Notes: generated from the sequence alone by a model not told the origin. A DNA stretch of 64,000 nt from Streptomyces sp. IMTB 2501 (GCF_001953885.1 NZ_MQUS01000020.1:1-64000); one strand, 5' to 3'. Positions 36,337 through 45,503 are shown, counted from the first letter of the stretch. Made by a program: numbers and translations.

Positions 36337-36966
36337 GTGCCCTGTCCTCCGACGCCCGGCCCGGCCGAAGCCCTCGGCCGCCTGGAGTCGGCCCCCACGC
36401 CCCGGACGGCCGTGGCCTGGCTGCCTCCGGCCGAACTCTGGCCCGCCATCCAGCGCATCCGCGTCGTACACGACCCGCAGATCCGCCGCTGGCCACCCCA
36501 TGTGAACCTGATCTACGGCTTCGTACCGGAAGAGGACTTCCCGGCGGCGCTCCCGCTGTTGGCCACCGCGGCCGCGGAGTGCGAGCCGTTCGACATCCGG
36601 CTCAGCGGGGTCCATGCCTTCCGCCACCGCTCCTATGCCACCGTGTGGCTCGACCCCGCCGCGGCCGGCGTCGCGCCCTGGACGGAGCTGCGGCGCGCGC
36701 TGGCGGAGCCGTTCCCGTACTGCACGGAGCGCTTCCCGCGCTTCATCCCGCACCTCTCGCTCGGCCGCACGCGCGCTCCGCGCATTCTCGCGGCCGAATG
36801 CGCCGCCCGGCTCGGTGTGCTGCAGGCGCGTGTGACCGAGATCGAACTGCTCTCGCGCCGCGGTGACGGCCCCATGCGGACGCGGGCCACGATCGGCCTG
36901 GGCACCGGCGACGTGCGCCCCCGCCTCGGGCCGGACCCCGGGCCGCCTTCGACGGATGCTCGGTAG
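36337..36966 (+). CDS. 2H phosphoesterase (2'-5' RNA ligase family)
   Basis: A 209-aa protein starting with GTG. Two HxxL/S motifs of the 2H family are present: PPHVNLIYGF near residue 54 and PHLSLGRTRA near residue 139. The family acts on 2',3'-cyclic or 2'-5' phosphodiester ends of RNA (ThpR, LigT). In both motifs the third-position residue is not the classic Thr (HVNL, HLSL), though Ser in the second is accepted. It lies 850 bp downstream of the Ro60 gene on the same strand. Confidence 0.82.
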   Translation: MPCPPTPGPAEALGRLESAPTPRTAVAWLPPAELWPAIQRIRVVHDPQIRRWPPHVNLIYGFVPEEDFPAALPLLATAAAECEPFDIRLSGVHAFRHRSYATVWLDPAAAGVAPWTELRRALAEPFPYCTERFPRFIPHLSLGRTRAPRILAAECAARLGVLQARVTEIELLSRRGDGPMRTRATIGLGTGDVRPRLGPDPGPPSTDAR

Positions 36967-37004
36967 GCTGCGGAGAGGATCCCCGATGGGCGAGGAGTAT
37001 CTGG

Positions 37005-37571
37005 ATGCCGCAGGCCAGACCCATGCGCGCGGATGCTCGGCGCAACTACGAGCGGCTGCTGAAGGCGGCGGTGGCGGCCTTCGCCGAGCACGGGGAGAAC
37101 GCGTCGCTCGATGACATCGCCAAGCGTGCGGGCGTCGGCGCGGGCACGCTCTACCGGCACTTTCCGACCCGGCAGGAGCTGCTGGAGGCCGCGTACGTGG
37201 ACCATTTCCAGGCGCTGGGGGCGCGGGCCGAGGAACTGGCGCGGGAGTTGGAGCCGGGGGAGGCGCTCATGGCGTGGCTGAACGAGCTGTGCGTGGCCAC
37301 GATCCAGGTGCGGGGGCTGAAGTCCCTGCTGGGCTCGGCGGTCACGGACGGTGGCTCGGTCGCCAGGACGGCGTGCGGTGCGTCGGTGCAGGGGGCGGCG
37401 GCCCGGCTGGTGGAGGCGGCGCAGCGGGAGGGAGTCCTGCGGGCCGACCTGGAGCCGATCGAGGTGCTGCGGCTGGCGCACGGGGTGGCTACGGCGTCGG
37501 AGCTGGCGGACGGTCAAGGGCGGGAGATCCAGAGGTATCTGACGTTGCTGATGGAGGGACTGCGGGCCTAG
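37005..37571 (+). CDS. TetR-family transcriptional regulator
   Basis: A 188-aa regulator: HTH in SLDDIAKRAGVGAGTLYRHF near residue 38, helical ligand-binding C-terminal domain (TetR_C 'SBD'-like). Target unknown. It follows the 2H gene by 38 bp and converges on the TerD gene. Confidence 0.87.
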   Translation: MPQARPMRADARRNYERLLKAAVAAFAEHGENASLDDIAKRAGVGAGTLYRHFPTRQELLEAAYVDHFQALGARAEELARELEPGEALMAWLNELCVATIQVRGLKSLLGSAVTDGGSVARTACGASVQGAAARLVEAAQREGVLRADLEPIEVLRLAHGVATASELADGQGREIQRYLTLLMEGLRA

Positions 37572-37610
37572 GGCCCCAACAGGCAGGGGCTCCAGGGCCC
37601 TTCCGGGCCG

Positions 37611-37632
37611 GCGGGCGGCTTGTGCCGCCCGC
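37611..37632. terminator. Bidirectional hairpin
   Basis: 9-bp stem GCGGGCGGC/GCCGCCCGC with loop TTGT between convergent TetR and TerD genes. Confidence 0.65.
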
Positions 37633-37648
37633 TGCGGCAGGCGGTGGT

Positions 37649-38851
37649 TCACAGGGCTCTCGCGCCCGGCTCCACCATGTTCCGGACTGTGCGGGCCTTC
37701 ACGAAGTCGCCCATGGCTGTCATGTCCCACTCGCCGGAGAACTGGCGGATGAGCTTGGCCATCATCACCCCGGTCTGGGGCTCGGCGTGGGTGAGGTCGA
37801 AGCGGACCAGTTCCTCGCCCGTGGCGGCGTCCACCAGGCGGCAGTACGCCTTGGCCACCTCCGTGAACTTCTGGCCGGAGAAGGAGTTCACCGTGAAGAC
37901 CAGGCCGGTGACCTCCTGGGGCAGACGGCCGAGGTCGACCGTGATCACCTCGTCGTCGCCCGCCCCCTCCCCGGTGAGGTTGTCGCCGGAGTGCCTGATC
38001 GCGCCGTTCAGGATCGTCAGCTTGCCGAAGTAGCAGCTGTCGATGGGGTTGCGCTGCGGGCCGTAGGCGATGACCGAGGCGTCCAGGTCGATGTCCCTGC
38101 CGCGGAACGCGGGCTCCCAGCCGAGCCCCATCCGCACCTGGGAGAGCAGCGGCCGGCCGCCCTTGACCAGGGACACGGTCTGGTTCTTCTGCAGGCTGAC
38201 CCGGCCCTTGTCCAGATTGATCTTCCCGGCGCCGGGCACCGGGGCGGGCGGCGCCGGGGGCACCGGCGGGGCGGGCGGGGTGACGGGGGTCTGCACGGTG
38301 GGCGCCGGCGGAGTCGCCGGCTGCGGCGGGGCGGCGGGTGCCGCGGCCGGCTCCTCCACCGTCACCCCGAAGTCCGTCGCGATGCCGGCCAGGCCGTCGG
38401 CGTACCCCTGGCCCACCGCGCGGGCCTTCCAGGCGCCGCCCCGGCGGTAGATCTCCACGACGACCAGCGCCGTCTCCGCGCCGAGCTGGGGCGGGGTGAA
38501 CGTGGCCAGCTCGGCGCCGGCGTCCGCGTCGCGGATCGTGGCCGTCGGCTCGATGCCCTGGAAGGTCTGGCCGGCCGTGTCCGGGCTGGCGGTGACCACG
38601 ATCTTCTCGATGTCCGGCGGGACGGCCGCGGTGTCGACCGTGATCGCGTCCGGCGCGGCACCGCCGCCGGACGTGTAGGCCACGCCCGGTCCCGTCGGCT
38701 GGTTGTAGAAGATGAAGTCGGCGTCCGAGCGCACCTTGCCGTCGGCGGTGAGCAGCAGGCCCGACACGTCGAGCCGCACCGGAGCGGCGACGTCCACCGT
38801 CACGCGCGCGGCCGGGAGAGGGATGTTCGAGCCAGGGGTCATAGCTGTCAT
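37649..38851 (-). CDS. Two-domain TerD-family (tellurium/stress) protein
   Basis: A 400-aa cytoplasmic protein. N-terminal TerD-like domain (residues 1-170: DFIFYNQPTGPGVAYTSGGG, VVVEIYRRGGAWKARAVGQG), a Pro/Ala linker (about 172-212), and a second TerD domain (about 215-395: SLVKGGRPLLSQVRMGLGWE, DSCYFGKLTILNGAIRHSGD, VFTVNSFSGQKFTEV). TerD domains bind Ca2+ through acidic clusters such as GAGDDE. Streptomyces carry many TerD paralogues linked to stress and differentiation. Confidence 0.9.
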   Translation of the reverse strand: MTAMTPGSNIPLPAARVTVDVAAPVRLDVSGLLLTADGKVRSDADFIFYNQPTGPGVAYTSGGGAAPDAITVDTAAVPPDIEKIVVTASPDTAGQTFQGIEPTATIRDADAGAELATFTPPQLGAETALVVVEIYRRGGAWKARAVGQGYADGLAGIATDFGVTVEEPAAAPAAPPQPATPPAPTVQTPVTPPAPPVPPAPPAPVPGAGKINLDKGRVSLQKNQTVSLVKGGRPLLSQVRMGLGWEPAFRGRDIDLDASVIAYGPQRNPIDSCYFGKLTILNGAIRHSGDNLTGEGAGDDEVITVDLGRLPQEVTGLVFTVNSFSGQKFTEVAKAYCRLVDAATGEELVRFDLTHAEPQTGVMMAKLIRQFSGEWDMTAMGDFVKARTVRNMVEPGARAL

Positions 38852-38952
38852 GCCGGGTGAACGAACGACACCGCTTTACCGTTCCCTTACCCGACCCCCA
38901 TTCGGCTCAGGGTGCTCACCCCGAGCCGCCTCAGGGTCCCGGCCGAGCCTGC

Positions 38953-39942
38953 TCAGGGCACGACCACGATCTTCCGGCCCACCCCGGCCGCGAACTGCTC
39001 CAGCGCCTGCGGGTACCGCTCCAGCGGGATCCGGTCGCTGATGAACACCTCTGGATCCAGGACCCCGTTGGCGAACAGCTCGGCCGCTCGCTCGAAGCTG
39101 TGCAGGACCGCCATCGATCCCGTGATCGTGATCTCCTGGTTGTAGATCCGGTACGGGTCGATCGTCACCCGCGTCGCGTAGTCGGCCACCCCGAACTGCA
39201 GGAACGTACCCGCCTTCGCCACCCGCTCCAGGCCGTCCTGGATCGCCTTCGCGTTGCCGGTCGCGTCCACGACCACGTCCCAGCCCCGCGGCCGGTCCAG
39301 CTCGTCCGCGCTGCCCGCCGCCCCCGAGACGCCGAGCCCCCGGGCGGTCTCCAGCCGGGCCGGGTTGAGGTCGACCATGTCCACGCTCGCCGCGCCGGTG
39401 CGCTTGGCCAGCTCCAGCATCATCAGGCCCATGGTTCCGGAGCCGTAGATCAGGACATGGGCGCCCAGCCGGGACTGCAGCACGTCGTAACCGCGCACCG
39501 CGCAGGACAGAGGCTCCACGAGGGCCGCGTCCTCGGTGCGCACGTGCTCCGGCAGCTTCACACAGTTCGCCACGGGGGCGACGGCGTACTGTGCCGCACC
39601 GCCCGCCGTCGTCACGCCGATCGCACCCCACCGCTCGCACATGTTGTTGTGGCCGTCCCGGCAGTAACGGCACTCGTAGCAGTACAGGGACGGGTCCACG
39701 GCGACCCGGTCGCCGACCGCGATCTCGGTGACCTGGGTGCCGACGCCGACCACCTCGCCCGCGAACTCGTGTCCGGGCACGATCGGCAGCTTGGGCGCGA
39801 ACTCGCCCTGGAGGATGTGCAGATCGGTGCCGCACAGACCGCAGGCGGCCACTTCCACGACGACCTCGCGGGGGCCCGGCGTCGGGTCCGGCACCTCGCT
39901 GACGACGGCGCGGCCCACGGACTCGATGACGGCGGCCTTCAT
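38953..39942 (-). CDS. Zinc-dependent alcohol/polyol dehydrogenase
   Basis: A 329-aa medium-chain dehydrogenase: catalytic Zn ligands Cys in ACGLCGTDLH (near residue 37) and His-Glu in PGHEFAGEV, the structural Zn loop CYECRYCRDGHNNMC, and the NAD-binding GSGTMGLMMLELA. It resembles sorbitol/threonine-type dehydrogenases. It is the last gene of a four-gene sugar-transport operon, ATGA-coupled to the permease, so it probably oxidises the imported polyol or sugar. Confidence 0.9.
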   Translation of the reverse strand: MKAAVIESVGRAVVSEVPDPTPGPREVVVEVAACGLCGTDLHILQGEFAPKLPIVPGHEFAGEVVGVGTQVTEIAVGDRVAVDPSLYCYECRYCRDGHNNMCERWGAIGVTTAGGAAQYAVAPVANCVKLPEHVRTEDAALVEPLSCAVRGYDVLQSRLGAHVLIYGSGTMGLMMLELAKRTGAASVDMVDLNPARLETARGLGVSGAAGSADELDRPRGWDVVVDATGNAKAIQDGLERVAKAGTFLQFGVADYATRVTIDPYRIYNQEITITGSMAVLHSFERAAELFANGVLDPEVFISDRIPLERYPQALEQFAAGVGRKIVVVP

Positions 39943-40784
39943 TTCACAGCTCCCAACGACAGGCCCTGGACCAGCTTGTCCTGGGCGGCGAACCCCGCGG
40001 CGAGCACCGGCAGGGAGACGACGAGCGACGCGGCGCACACCTTGGCCAGGAACAGGCCCTGGCTGGTGATGAAGCCGGTCAGGAAGACGGGGGCGGTCTC
40101 GGCGACCACGCCCGTCAGGACTCGGGCGAACAACAGCTCGTTCCAGCTGAAGATGAAGCAGATCAGGCCGGTCGCGGCGATCCCGGGCAGGGCGATGGGG
40201 GCGACCACGCGCGCGAGGATCGTCGGCAGCCGGGCACCGTCGATCTGCGCCGCCTCGATGATCGCCACCGGGACCTCGGCGAGGAAGGACTGCATCATCC
40301 ACACCGCGATCGGCAGGTTCATGGAGGTGTAGAGGATGACCAGGAACCAGATGTTGTCGAGCATCCCGGTGTTCTTCGCGAACAGGTAGATCGGCAGCAG
40401 ACCGGCGACGACCGGCAGCATCTTCGTGGACAGGAAGAAGAACAGGACGTCCGTCCACTTCTTCACCCGCCGGATCGACAGCGCGTACGCCGCCGGCAGG
40501 GCGAGGAGCAGCACGCAGGCCGTCGAGAACACCGACGCGACCGCCGAGTTGATCAGCGGCGGCCAGGGGCTCGCGCCGCCGCCCGCGCCGAAGAACTCGC
40601 GGTAGCCGTCGAGGGTCAGCGACGCGGCGAAGGAGGGCGGGTTGGTCGCCGCGTCCGCCTCGGAGTGGAAGGACGTCAGCGCCATCCAGGCGATGGGCAG
40701 GAAGAAGACGACACCGACCAGCCAGGCCAGCAGGCCGATGCTCAGGCCCCGGTGCTTCTTGAGAGTTACGGCGATGCCGCTCAT
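39939..40784 (-). CDS. Carbohydrate ABC transporter permease (MalG type)
   Basis: A 281-aa inner-membrane permease with six helices and the EAA loop EVPVAIIEAAQIDGARLPTI that docks the ATPase. Works with the neighbouring MalF-type permease and the lipoprotein. No ATPase gene is in the operon; a shared MsiK-type ATPase elsewhere is usual in Streptomyces. Confidence 0.94.
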   Translation of the reverse strand: MSGIAVTLKKHRGLSIGLLAWLVGVVFFLPIAWMALTSFHSEADAATNPPSFAASLTLDGYREFFGAGGGASPWPPLINSAVASVFSTACVLLLALPAAYALSIRRVKKWTDVLFFFLSTKMLPVVAGLLPIYLFAKNTGMLDNIWFLVILYTSMNLPIAVWMMQSFLAEVPVAIIEAAQIDGARLPTILARVVAPIALPGIAATGLICFIFSWNELLFARVLTGVVAETAPVFLTGFITSQGLFLAKVCAASLVVSLPVLAAGFAAQDKLVQGLSLGAVK

Positions 40785-41716
40785 GCGCGGGACACCTCCT
40801 CGCGGAAGAGGGACGACACCACGCGCAGGGCGAAGGTCGCGATGACGATGGAGCCGATGACCACCAGGACGCCGGCGGCCGAGGCGAGGCCGTTCTCATG
40901 GGCCTGGTAGAAGGTCTGGTAGACGGTGTACGGCAGGTTCGCGGTGCCCAGGCCGCCGGAAGTGATCGTGAAGACGGCGTCGAAGTTCTGGACGATGTAG
41001 ATCGAGCCCAGCAGGGCGCCGAGTTCGAGATAGCGGCGCAGGTGCGGGAGGGTCAGATAGCGGAAGACCTGCCATTCGTTCGCGCCGTCCACCCGCGCGG
41101 CCTCCATCTGCTCCGGGTCACGGCTCTGCAGACCGGCGAGCAGGATCAGCATCATGAACGGTGTCCACTGCCACACCAGGGCGGCCTCGACCGCCATGAG
41201 CGGTGTGTTGGAGATCCAGTCGGGCTGTGGTCCGCCGACGTAGTGCAACAGGCCGTTGAGCAGGCCGTATTCGGGATTGAAGAGCACATGCTTCCAGAGC
41301 AGGGCCGCGGCCACGGGCACCACCAGGAACGGTGCGATCAGCAGGGTGCGTACGACGCCCCGGCCGGCGAACCTGTGGTCCAGGAGCAGTGCCAGCGCCA
41401 GGCCCAGGACCAGGCTGACCAGCACCACCGTCACCGTGAGCAGCACCGTCGTCCACACCGAGTGGCGCAGGTCCGGGTCGGTCAGGACCTCGTGGTAGTT
41501 GTCGAAGCCGGCGAAGTGGCGGGCCTTCGGGTAGAGGGAATTCCAGTGGAAGAAGGAGATCACCAGCGTGGCCACGAACGGCAGCTGGGTCACGATGATC
41601 ATGAAGATCAGGGCGGGCAGGAGGGGGGCCCGGGTGGCCCAGGCTCGCAGTCGGGCGGAGGGCTGCCGCGTGGCGCGTACCGGTGTTGCTGCATAGGGGG
41701 CTGTCGTCGCGGTCAT
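40781..41716 (-). CDS. Carbohydrate ABC transporter permease (MalF type)
   Basis: A 311-aa permease with six helices and EAA loop EQMEAARVDGANEWQVFRYL. ATGA overlaps with genes on both sides, showing tight operon structure. Confidence 0.94.
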   Translation of the reverse strand: MTATTAPYAATPVRATRQPSARLRAWATRAPLLPALIFMIIVTQLPFVATLVISFFHWNSLYPKARHFAGFDNYHEVLTDPDLRHSVWTTVLLTVTVVLVSLVLGLALALLLDHRFAGRGVVRTLLIAPFLVVPVAAALLWKHVLFNPEYGLLNGLLHYVGGPQPDWISNTPLMAVEAALVWQWTPFMMLILLAGLQSRDPEQMEAARVDGANEWQVFRYLTLPHLRRYLELGALLGSIYIVQNFDAVFTITSGGLGTANLPYTVYQTFYQAHENGLASAAGVLVVIGSIVIATFALRVVSSLFREEVSRA

Positions 41717-43080
41717 CGTCCCTCGTACTCCTTGGAGATCTTCTCGGCGAGTTGCTGGGAGTTCTTCAGGGCCGAGTCGACGGACTGGCGTCCGGCGATG
41801 GCCGCACTGATCTCCTGGGAGACCTTGGTGCCGAGGTCGGTGAACTCGGGGATGTCGACGAACTGGATGCCGGGCGCGGGGCGCGGCTGCACGCCGGGGT
41901 CACCCGGCCGGGCGTTCTCGATGGCCTGCTTGGTCATGTCCTGGAAGGCGGCGGCCGTCCTGCGGTAGTCGGCGTTCGTGTACGTCGAGGCCCGTTTGCC
42001 CGCCGGGACGTTGGACCAGCCGCTGGTCCGGCCGACCAGCTGCTCGTACTCCTTGCTGGACGCCCAGGACACGAACTTCCAGGCCTGGTCCGGGTTTCGG
42101 GAGGCCTTCTGGATGCCCCAGGCCCAGGTGTAGAGCCAGCCGGAGGCCGGGGTCTTCTCGACGGGTGCGGGGGCGTAGCCGAGCTTGCCCTTGACGGGGG
42201 AGCCGTTCGCCTCCAGCAGTCCGGCCGCGGAGGTGGCGTCGTACCACATGGCGACCTTGCCCTGGGTCATGTCGTTGAGGCACTCGGCGAAGCCGGACTG
42301 GGCGGCGCCGGACTCGCCGTGTCCCCGGACCAGGTCGACATAGAACTTGGTCGCCTTCTCGAACTCGGGGGAGTCGAGGTGCGCCTTCCAGTTCTTGTCG
42401 AACCAGGTGCCGCCGAAGGTGTTCACCACCGTGGTCAGCGGCGCCATCAGCTCGCCCCAGCCGGGCAGGCCGCGCAGGCAGATGCCCTTCATGCCGGGCT
42501 GGGCGCCGTCCGCCTGCGCGGCGAGGCCGGCGACCTGCTGCCAGGTGGGGTGGGCCGGCATGGTGAGGCCTTTCGCCGCGAACACGTCCTTGCGGTACAT
42601 CAGGAAGGACGACTCGCCGTAGAACGGCTGGCCGTAGAGCTTGCCGTCGGCGGCGGTCAGGGACTGGCGCATGGGTGCCAGGACGTCCTGCTCGTCGTAT
42701 GCGGGGTCCTTGGCGACGTACGAGTTCATCTCGTGCAGCCAGCCGTTGCGGGCGTAGATGGGTATCTCGTAGTTGCTCAAGGTCGCCACGTCGTACTGGC
42801 CGGCCTGGTTGGCGAAGTCCTGGCTGATCTTGTCGCGGACGTCGTTCTCGGGCAGGACCGTGAAGTTGACCTTGATGCCGGTCTCTTGGGTGAAGCGGGG
42901 GGCGAGCTTCTGCAGCTCGGTCATCTGGGGGTTGTTGACCATCAGTACGTTGATGGATTTGCCGCCGGAACCGGTCCCGCCCGCACCGACCCAGCAGCCG
43001 GAGAGCAGCGGGGCGAGCAGCGTCCCTGCGGCGGCCATGGCGAGCGTGACTCGCGGCCTCCGTCGGCTCTGGGTTCGCAT
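41713..43080 (-). CDS. Sugar-binding lipoprotein of ABC transporter
   Basis: A 455-aa extracellular solute-binding protein family 1 member. Lipoprotein signal with lipobox LLSGC (Cys near residue 29), then KSINVLMVNNPQMTELQKLA at the start of the mature lobe. Delivers a sugar or polyol to the two permeases. First gene of the operon; the region before it holds an operator-like motif. Confidence 0.93.
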   Translation of the reverse strand: MRTQSRRRPRVTLAMAAAGTLLAPLLSGCWVGAGGTGSGGKSINVLMVNNPQMTELQKLAPRFTQETGIKVNFTVLPENDVRDKISQDFANQAGQYDVATLSNYEIPIYARNGWLHEMNSYVAKDPAYDEQDVLAPMRQSLTAADGKLYGQPFYGESSFLMYRKDVFAAKGLTMPAHPTWQQVAGLAAQADGAQPGMKGICLRGLPGWGELMAPLTTVVNTFGGTWFDKNWKAHLDSPEFEKATKFYVDLVRGHGESGAAQSGFAECLNDMTQGKVAMWYDATSAAGLLEANGSPVKGKLGYAPAPVEKTPASGWLYTWAWGIQKASRNPDQAWKFVSWASSKEYEQLVGRTSGWSNVPAGKRASTYTNADYRRTAAAFQDMTKQAIENARPGDPGVQPRPAPGIQFVDIPEFTDLGTKVSQEISAAIAGRQSVDSALKNSQQLAEKISKEYEGR

Positions 43081-43102
43081 GGATCGCTCCTGGACTTATA
43101 TG

Positions 43103-43117
43103 AACATAATGGACATT
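43103..43117. promoter_or_regulatory. Operator-like motif ACATnnATGGAC, copy 1
   Basis: AACATAATGGACATT in the AT-rich 78-bp gap between the DeoR gene and the transporter operon. Similar cores occur at 45357-45372 and 45489-45503. Candidate DeoR site; inference only. Confidence 0.4.
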
Positions 43118-43158
43118 TTGATGCTGGGGGTGCCCGTCGGGGTGGACGAGCCGACCAG

Positions 43159-43941
43159 TCAGACCCGGATGACCTGCGGGCCCAGCAGGGAGTAGCGGTG
43201 GGCCTCGGAGGCCGGGAGCTGGGTGCTCGTCACGATCGCCTCCAGGGCGCTGATCTCGGCGAACCGGCAGAAGCTGACCGCGCCGAACTTGGTGTGCACG
43301 CCCGCGAAGACGGTGCGCCGGGCGGCCCGCATCGCCTGCGCCTTGACCTCGCTGACCGCGGGGTCGGGCGTGGTCAGACCGTGCTCACGGGAGATGCCGT
43401 TGGCGCCGATGAAGGCGAGGTCGACGACGAAGCCCGCGAGCATCTTCGTCGTCCAGTGGTCGACGGTGGCCAGCGTGCCGGCCCGCACCCGCCCGCCGAG
43501 GAGCAGGACCGACATGTTCTCGATCTCGGCGAGGGAGCCTGCCACCGGCAAGGAGGCGGTGACCACGGTCAGTGGCCGGTCGGCCGGCAGGGCCTCGGCG
43601 ATGAGCTGCGGGGTGAAGCCCTCGTCCACGAAGACCGTCTCGGCGTCCCCGAGCAGCTCGGCCGCGGCGGCCGCGATCCGGCGCTTCTCCGGGACATGAC
43701 TGGTGGCCCGGAAGGCGAGCGTCGTCTCGAAGCCGGCGCTCTCCACCGGATAGGCGCCGCCGTGCGTACGACGGACCAGACCGTGGTCCTCCAGGGCCCG
43801 CAGATCGCGCCGGATGGTCTCCTTGGCCACGCCGAGCTGGGCGGCCAGCGCGGTGACGTCGACCGAGCCGGTCGCACGCGCGGCCAGCACGATCGCGCGC
43901 TGGCGTTCTTCCGCCGTCCTCTCGCCCATGTCGTCACCCAC
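43159..43941 (-). CDS. DeoR-family transcriptional regulator
   Basis: A 260-aa repressor: N-terminal HTH with the DeoR signature (VTALAAQLGVAKETIRRDLR, then RTHGGAYPV) and a C-terminal sugar-phosphate sensor domain (VFVDEGFTPQLIAEAL, VDLAFIGANGISREHGLTTP). Start is GTG at 43941 or ATG at 43929. It lies directly upstream of the sugar transporter and is the likely local regulator. Confidence 0.92.
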   Translation of the reverse strand: MGDDMGERTAEERQRAIVLAARATGSVDVTALAAQLGVAKETIRRDLRALEDHGLVRRTHGGAYPVESAGFETTLAFRATSHVPEKRRIAAAAAELLGDAETVFVDEGFTPQLIAEALPADRPLTVVTASLPVAGSLAEIENMSVLLLGGRVRAGTLATVDHWTTKMLAGFVVDLAFIGANGISREHGLTTPDPAVSEVKAQAMRAARRTVFAGVHTKFGAVSFCRFAEISALEAIVTSTQLPASEAHRYSLLGPQVIRV

Positions 43942-44520
43942 CTTCCCGTGGAGCTGCCCGTTCGGGCTCTTGGGGGAAGTTCTACCGGGGGCGCGCGGCG
44001 CTTACCAGGCCTATTGTGAGCCCGATCCTGCCCGTCTGTGTCCGTTCGCGGGGCGGGGTGCCCGCCGCGGACCTGCGGGGTCGTGCGGGGCGGGGTGAGA
44101 GCGGGCGTCCCCGATGCCCGGATGCCGTGGTGGGCGGGCCCGTTCGGTGCCCGCCCGCGCGTTTGAGGATGCGTTTTCCGCCGCCCCGGGTCTACTTCTG
44201 GCCGCCCAGGGTTTCGCTCCGGGGCGTCGAGGGGTGCCCAGTGGGCCGCCCGAGCCCTCAGCGGGTTCCGTGCGGACCCCCACTGGTGCCCCGGAAGGCA
44301 ACGTTTGCCCGTCAAGGAGCGGCGTCCGGTGCGTGCTCTGGGGGTCCCCCGGCCGAAGGCTGGGGGAGTGCCGGGCAGAAGGCCTCGTACTGGACGTACG
44401 TGGGCTTTCGGCCGGTGCGGCGAGAGGGCGTGCCGGGCGTCGCGACGGGGCGAACGTTGCCTGTCGGGGCACTAGGTCCCGTGCGAGCCCCCAGCGGGTT
44501 CCGTACGAGCCCTCAGCGGT
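43942..44520. repeat. Intergenic repeat cluster with a 28-bp inverted repeat
   Basis: 579 bp without a gene. It contains GTGCCCCGGAAGGCAACGTT (44286-44305) inverted relative to AACGTTGCCTGTCGGGGCAC (44453-44472), with similarity extending inward to about 28 bp; the TCCCCCGGCC-GAA-GGCTGGGGGA hairpin (44345-44367); and direct repeats of AGCCCYCAGCGGGTTCCGT near 44253 and 44482. Promoter of the DeoR gene lies at the left edge. Confidence 0.6.
44345..44367. repeat. TCCCC...GGGGGA hairpin repeat (copy 2)
   Basis: 10-bp stem with one G-T pair and GAA loop; same design as 7267-7293. Confidence 0.55.
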
Positions 44521-45330
44521 TCAGTACGGCCAGATCGGCGGATCGTTCACGAAGTGCCCGCCGAGGTGACTGTGTGCCGGGTTCCCCGGGTCCAGTTCGC
44601 CCTGCTCGGCGATCAGCTTCTCGGCGTACGGCTCGGAATCGTCCTGCGGCGCGTAGCCGAGCGCACGCGCGCTGGTCAGGTCCCACCACAGCCGGGTGTT
44701 GGCGGAGGAGCCGTAGACGACGGTGTGGCCGACCCCCTCGGCGGTCAGGGCCGCGTGGAAGAGGCGGGCGCCGTCGGCCGGGCTCATCCATACCGAGAGC
44801 ATGCGCACGCTGGTCGGCTCCGGGAAGCAGGAGCCGATGCGCACGGACACGGTCTCCAGGCCGTGCCTGTCCCAGTACAGCTGGGCGAGGTCCTCTCCGA
44901 AGGACTTGGACAGGCCGTAGAAGGTGTCCGGGCGGCGCGGGGTGTCGATCGGGATCAGTGGCCGGCCCGCGAGCGGGGCCGGGGTGTAGCCGACGGCGTG
45001 GTTGGAGGAGGCGAAGACGATCCGCGGGACGCCCTCCCGGCGGGCGGCCTCGTAGAGGTTGTAGGTGCCTTCGATGTTGGACTTCAGGATCTTCTCGAAG
45101 GGGGCTTCCAGGGAGATGCCCGCGAGGTGGAGGACCGCGTCCACGCCCCGCACGGCCTCGCGCAGCGCCGCCGTGTCGCCGAGGTCGGCGGTGATCGCGT
45201 CCGGCTCGCCGTCGACGGGGCGCACATCGAACAGACGCAGTGTGTAGCCGTACTCCGGCAGCAGGGACCGCATCAGGGTGCCGAGCCCGCCGGCGGCGCC
45301 GGTGAGCAGAACGGTGCGGGGAGCGGGCAT
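44521..45330 (-). CDS. udh: NAD-dependent uronate dehydrogenase (SDR family)
   Basis: A 269-aa extended SDR: NAD motif LLTGAAGGLGTLMRSLLPEY, active-site YGLSKSFGEDLA (YxxxK) and FASSNHAVGYT. The set DLGD, HLAGISLEAPFE and the conserved C-terminal HLGGHFVN resemble bacterial Udh, which oxidises glucuronate/galacturonate to aldaro-lactones. Divergent from a 5-dehydro-4-deoxyglucarate dehydratase gene, which supports the role. Confidence 0.85.
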   Translation of the reverse strand: MPAPRTVLLTGAAGGLGTLMRSLLPEYGYTLRLFDVRPVDGEPDAITADLGDTAALREAVRGVDAVLHLAGISLEAPFEKILKSNIEGTYNLYEAARREGVPRIVFASSNHAVGYTPAPLAGRPLIPIDTPRRPDTFYGLSKSFGEDLAQLYWDRHGLETVSVRIGSCFPEPTSVRMLSVWMSPADGARLFHAALTAEGVGHTVVYGSSANTRLWWDLTSARALGYAPQDDSEPYAEKLIAEQGELDPGNPAHSHLGGHFVNDPPIWPY

Positions 45331-45356
45331 CCTCGGTTCTCCTTGTGTACGACATT

Positions 45357-45372
45357 CACATTCATGGACAAG
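45357..45372. promoter_or_regulatory. Operator-like motif, copy 2
   Basis: CACATTCATGGACAAG in the udh/kdgD divergent promoter region, 27 bp before the udh start; shares the ATGGAC core with 43103-43117. Confidence 0.35.
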
Positions 45373-45488
45373 CTAAGAAGGGTTGCCGTGCACCGTCAAG
45401 TGTCGCGTGGCGTGCGTGAATCCGCTCCCGGGGCGCGGATTTGGCCGCTTGACCCGCCATAAGGAGATCCGTAGCGTGGATGCGTTCA

Positions 45489-45503
45489 GACATATGGACG
45501 TGG
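45489..45503. promoter_or_regulatory. Operator-like motif, copy 3
   Basis: GACATATGGACGTGG, 39 bp before the kdgD start; shares the ACAT...ATGGAC core. Confidence 0.35.

Noticed and set aside
34057..36753. Long minus-strand open frame opposite the Ro60 gene
   Set aside because: Antisense shadow; composition Arg/Gly/Val-rich and no motifs, while the plus strand encodes clear Ro60 and 2H proteins.
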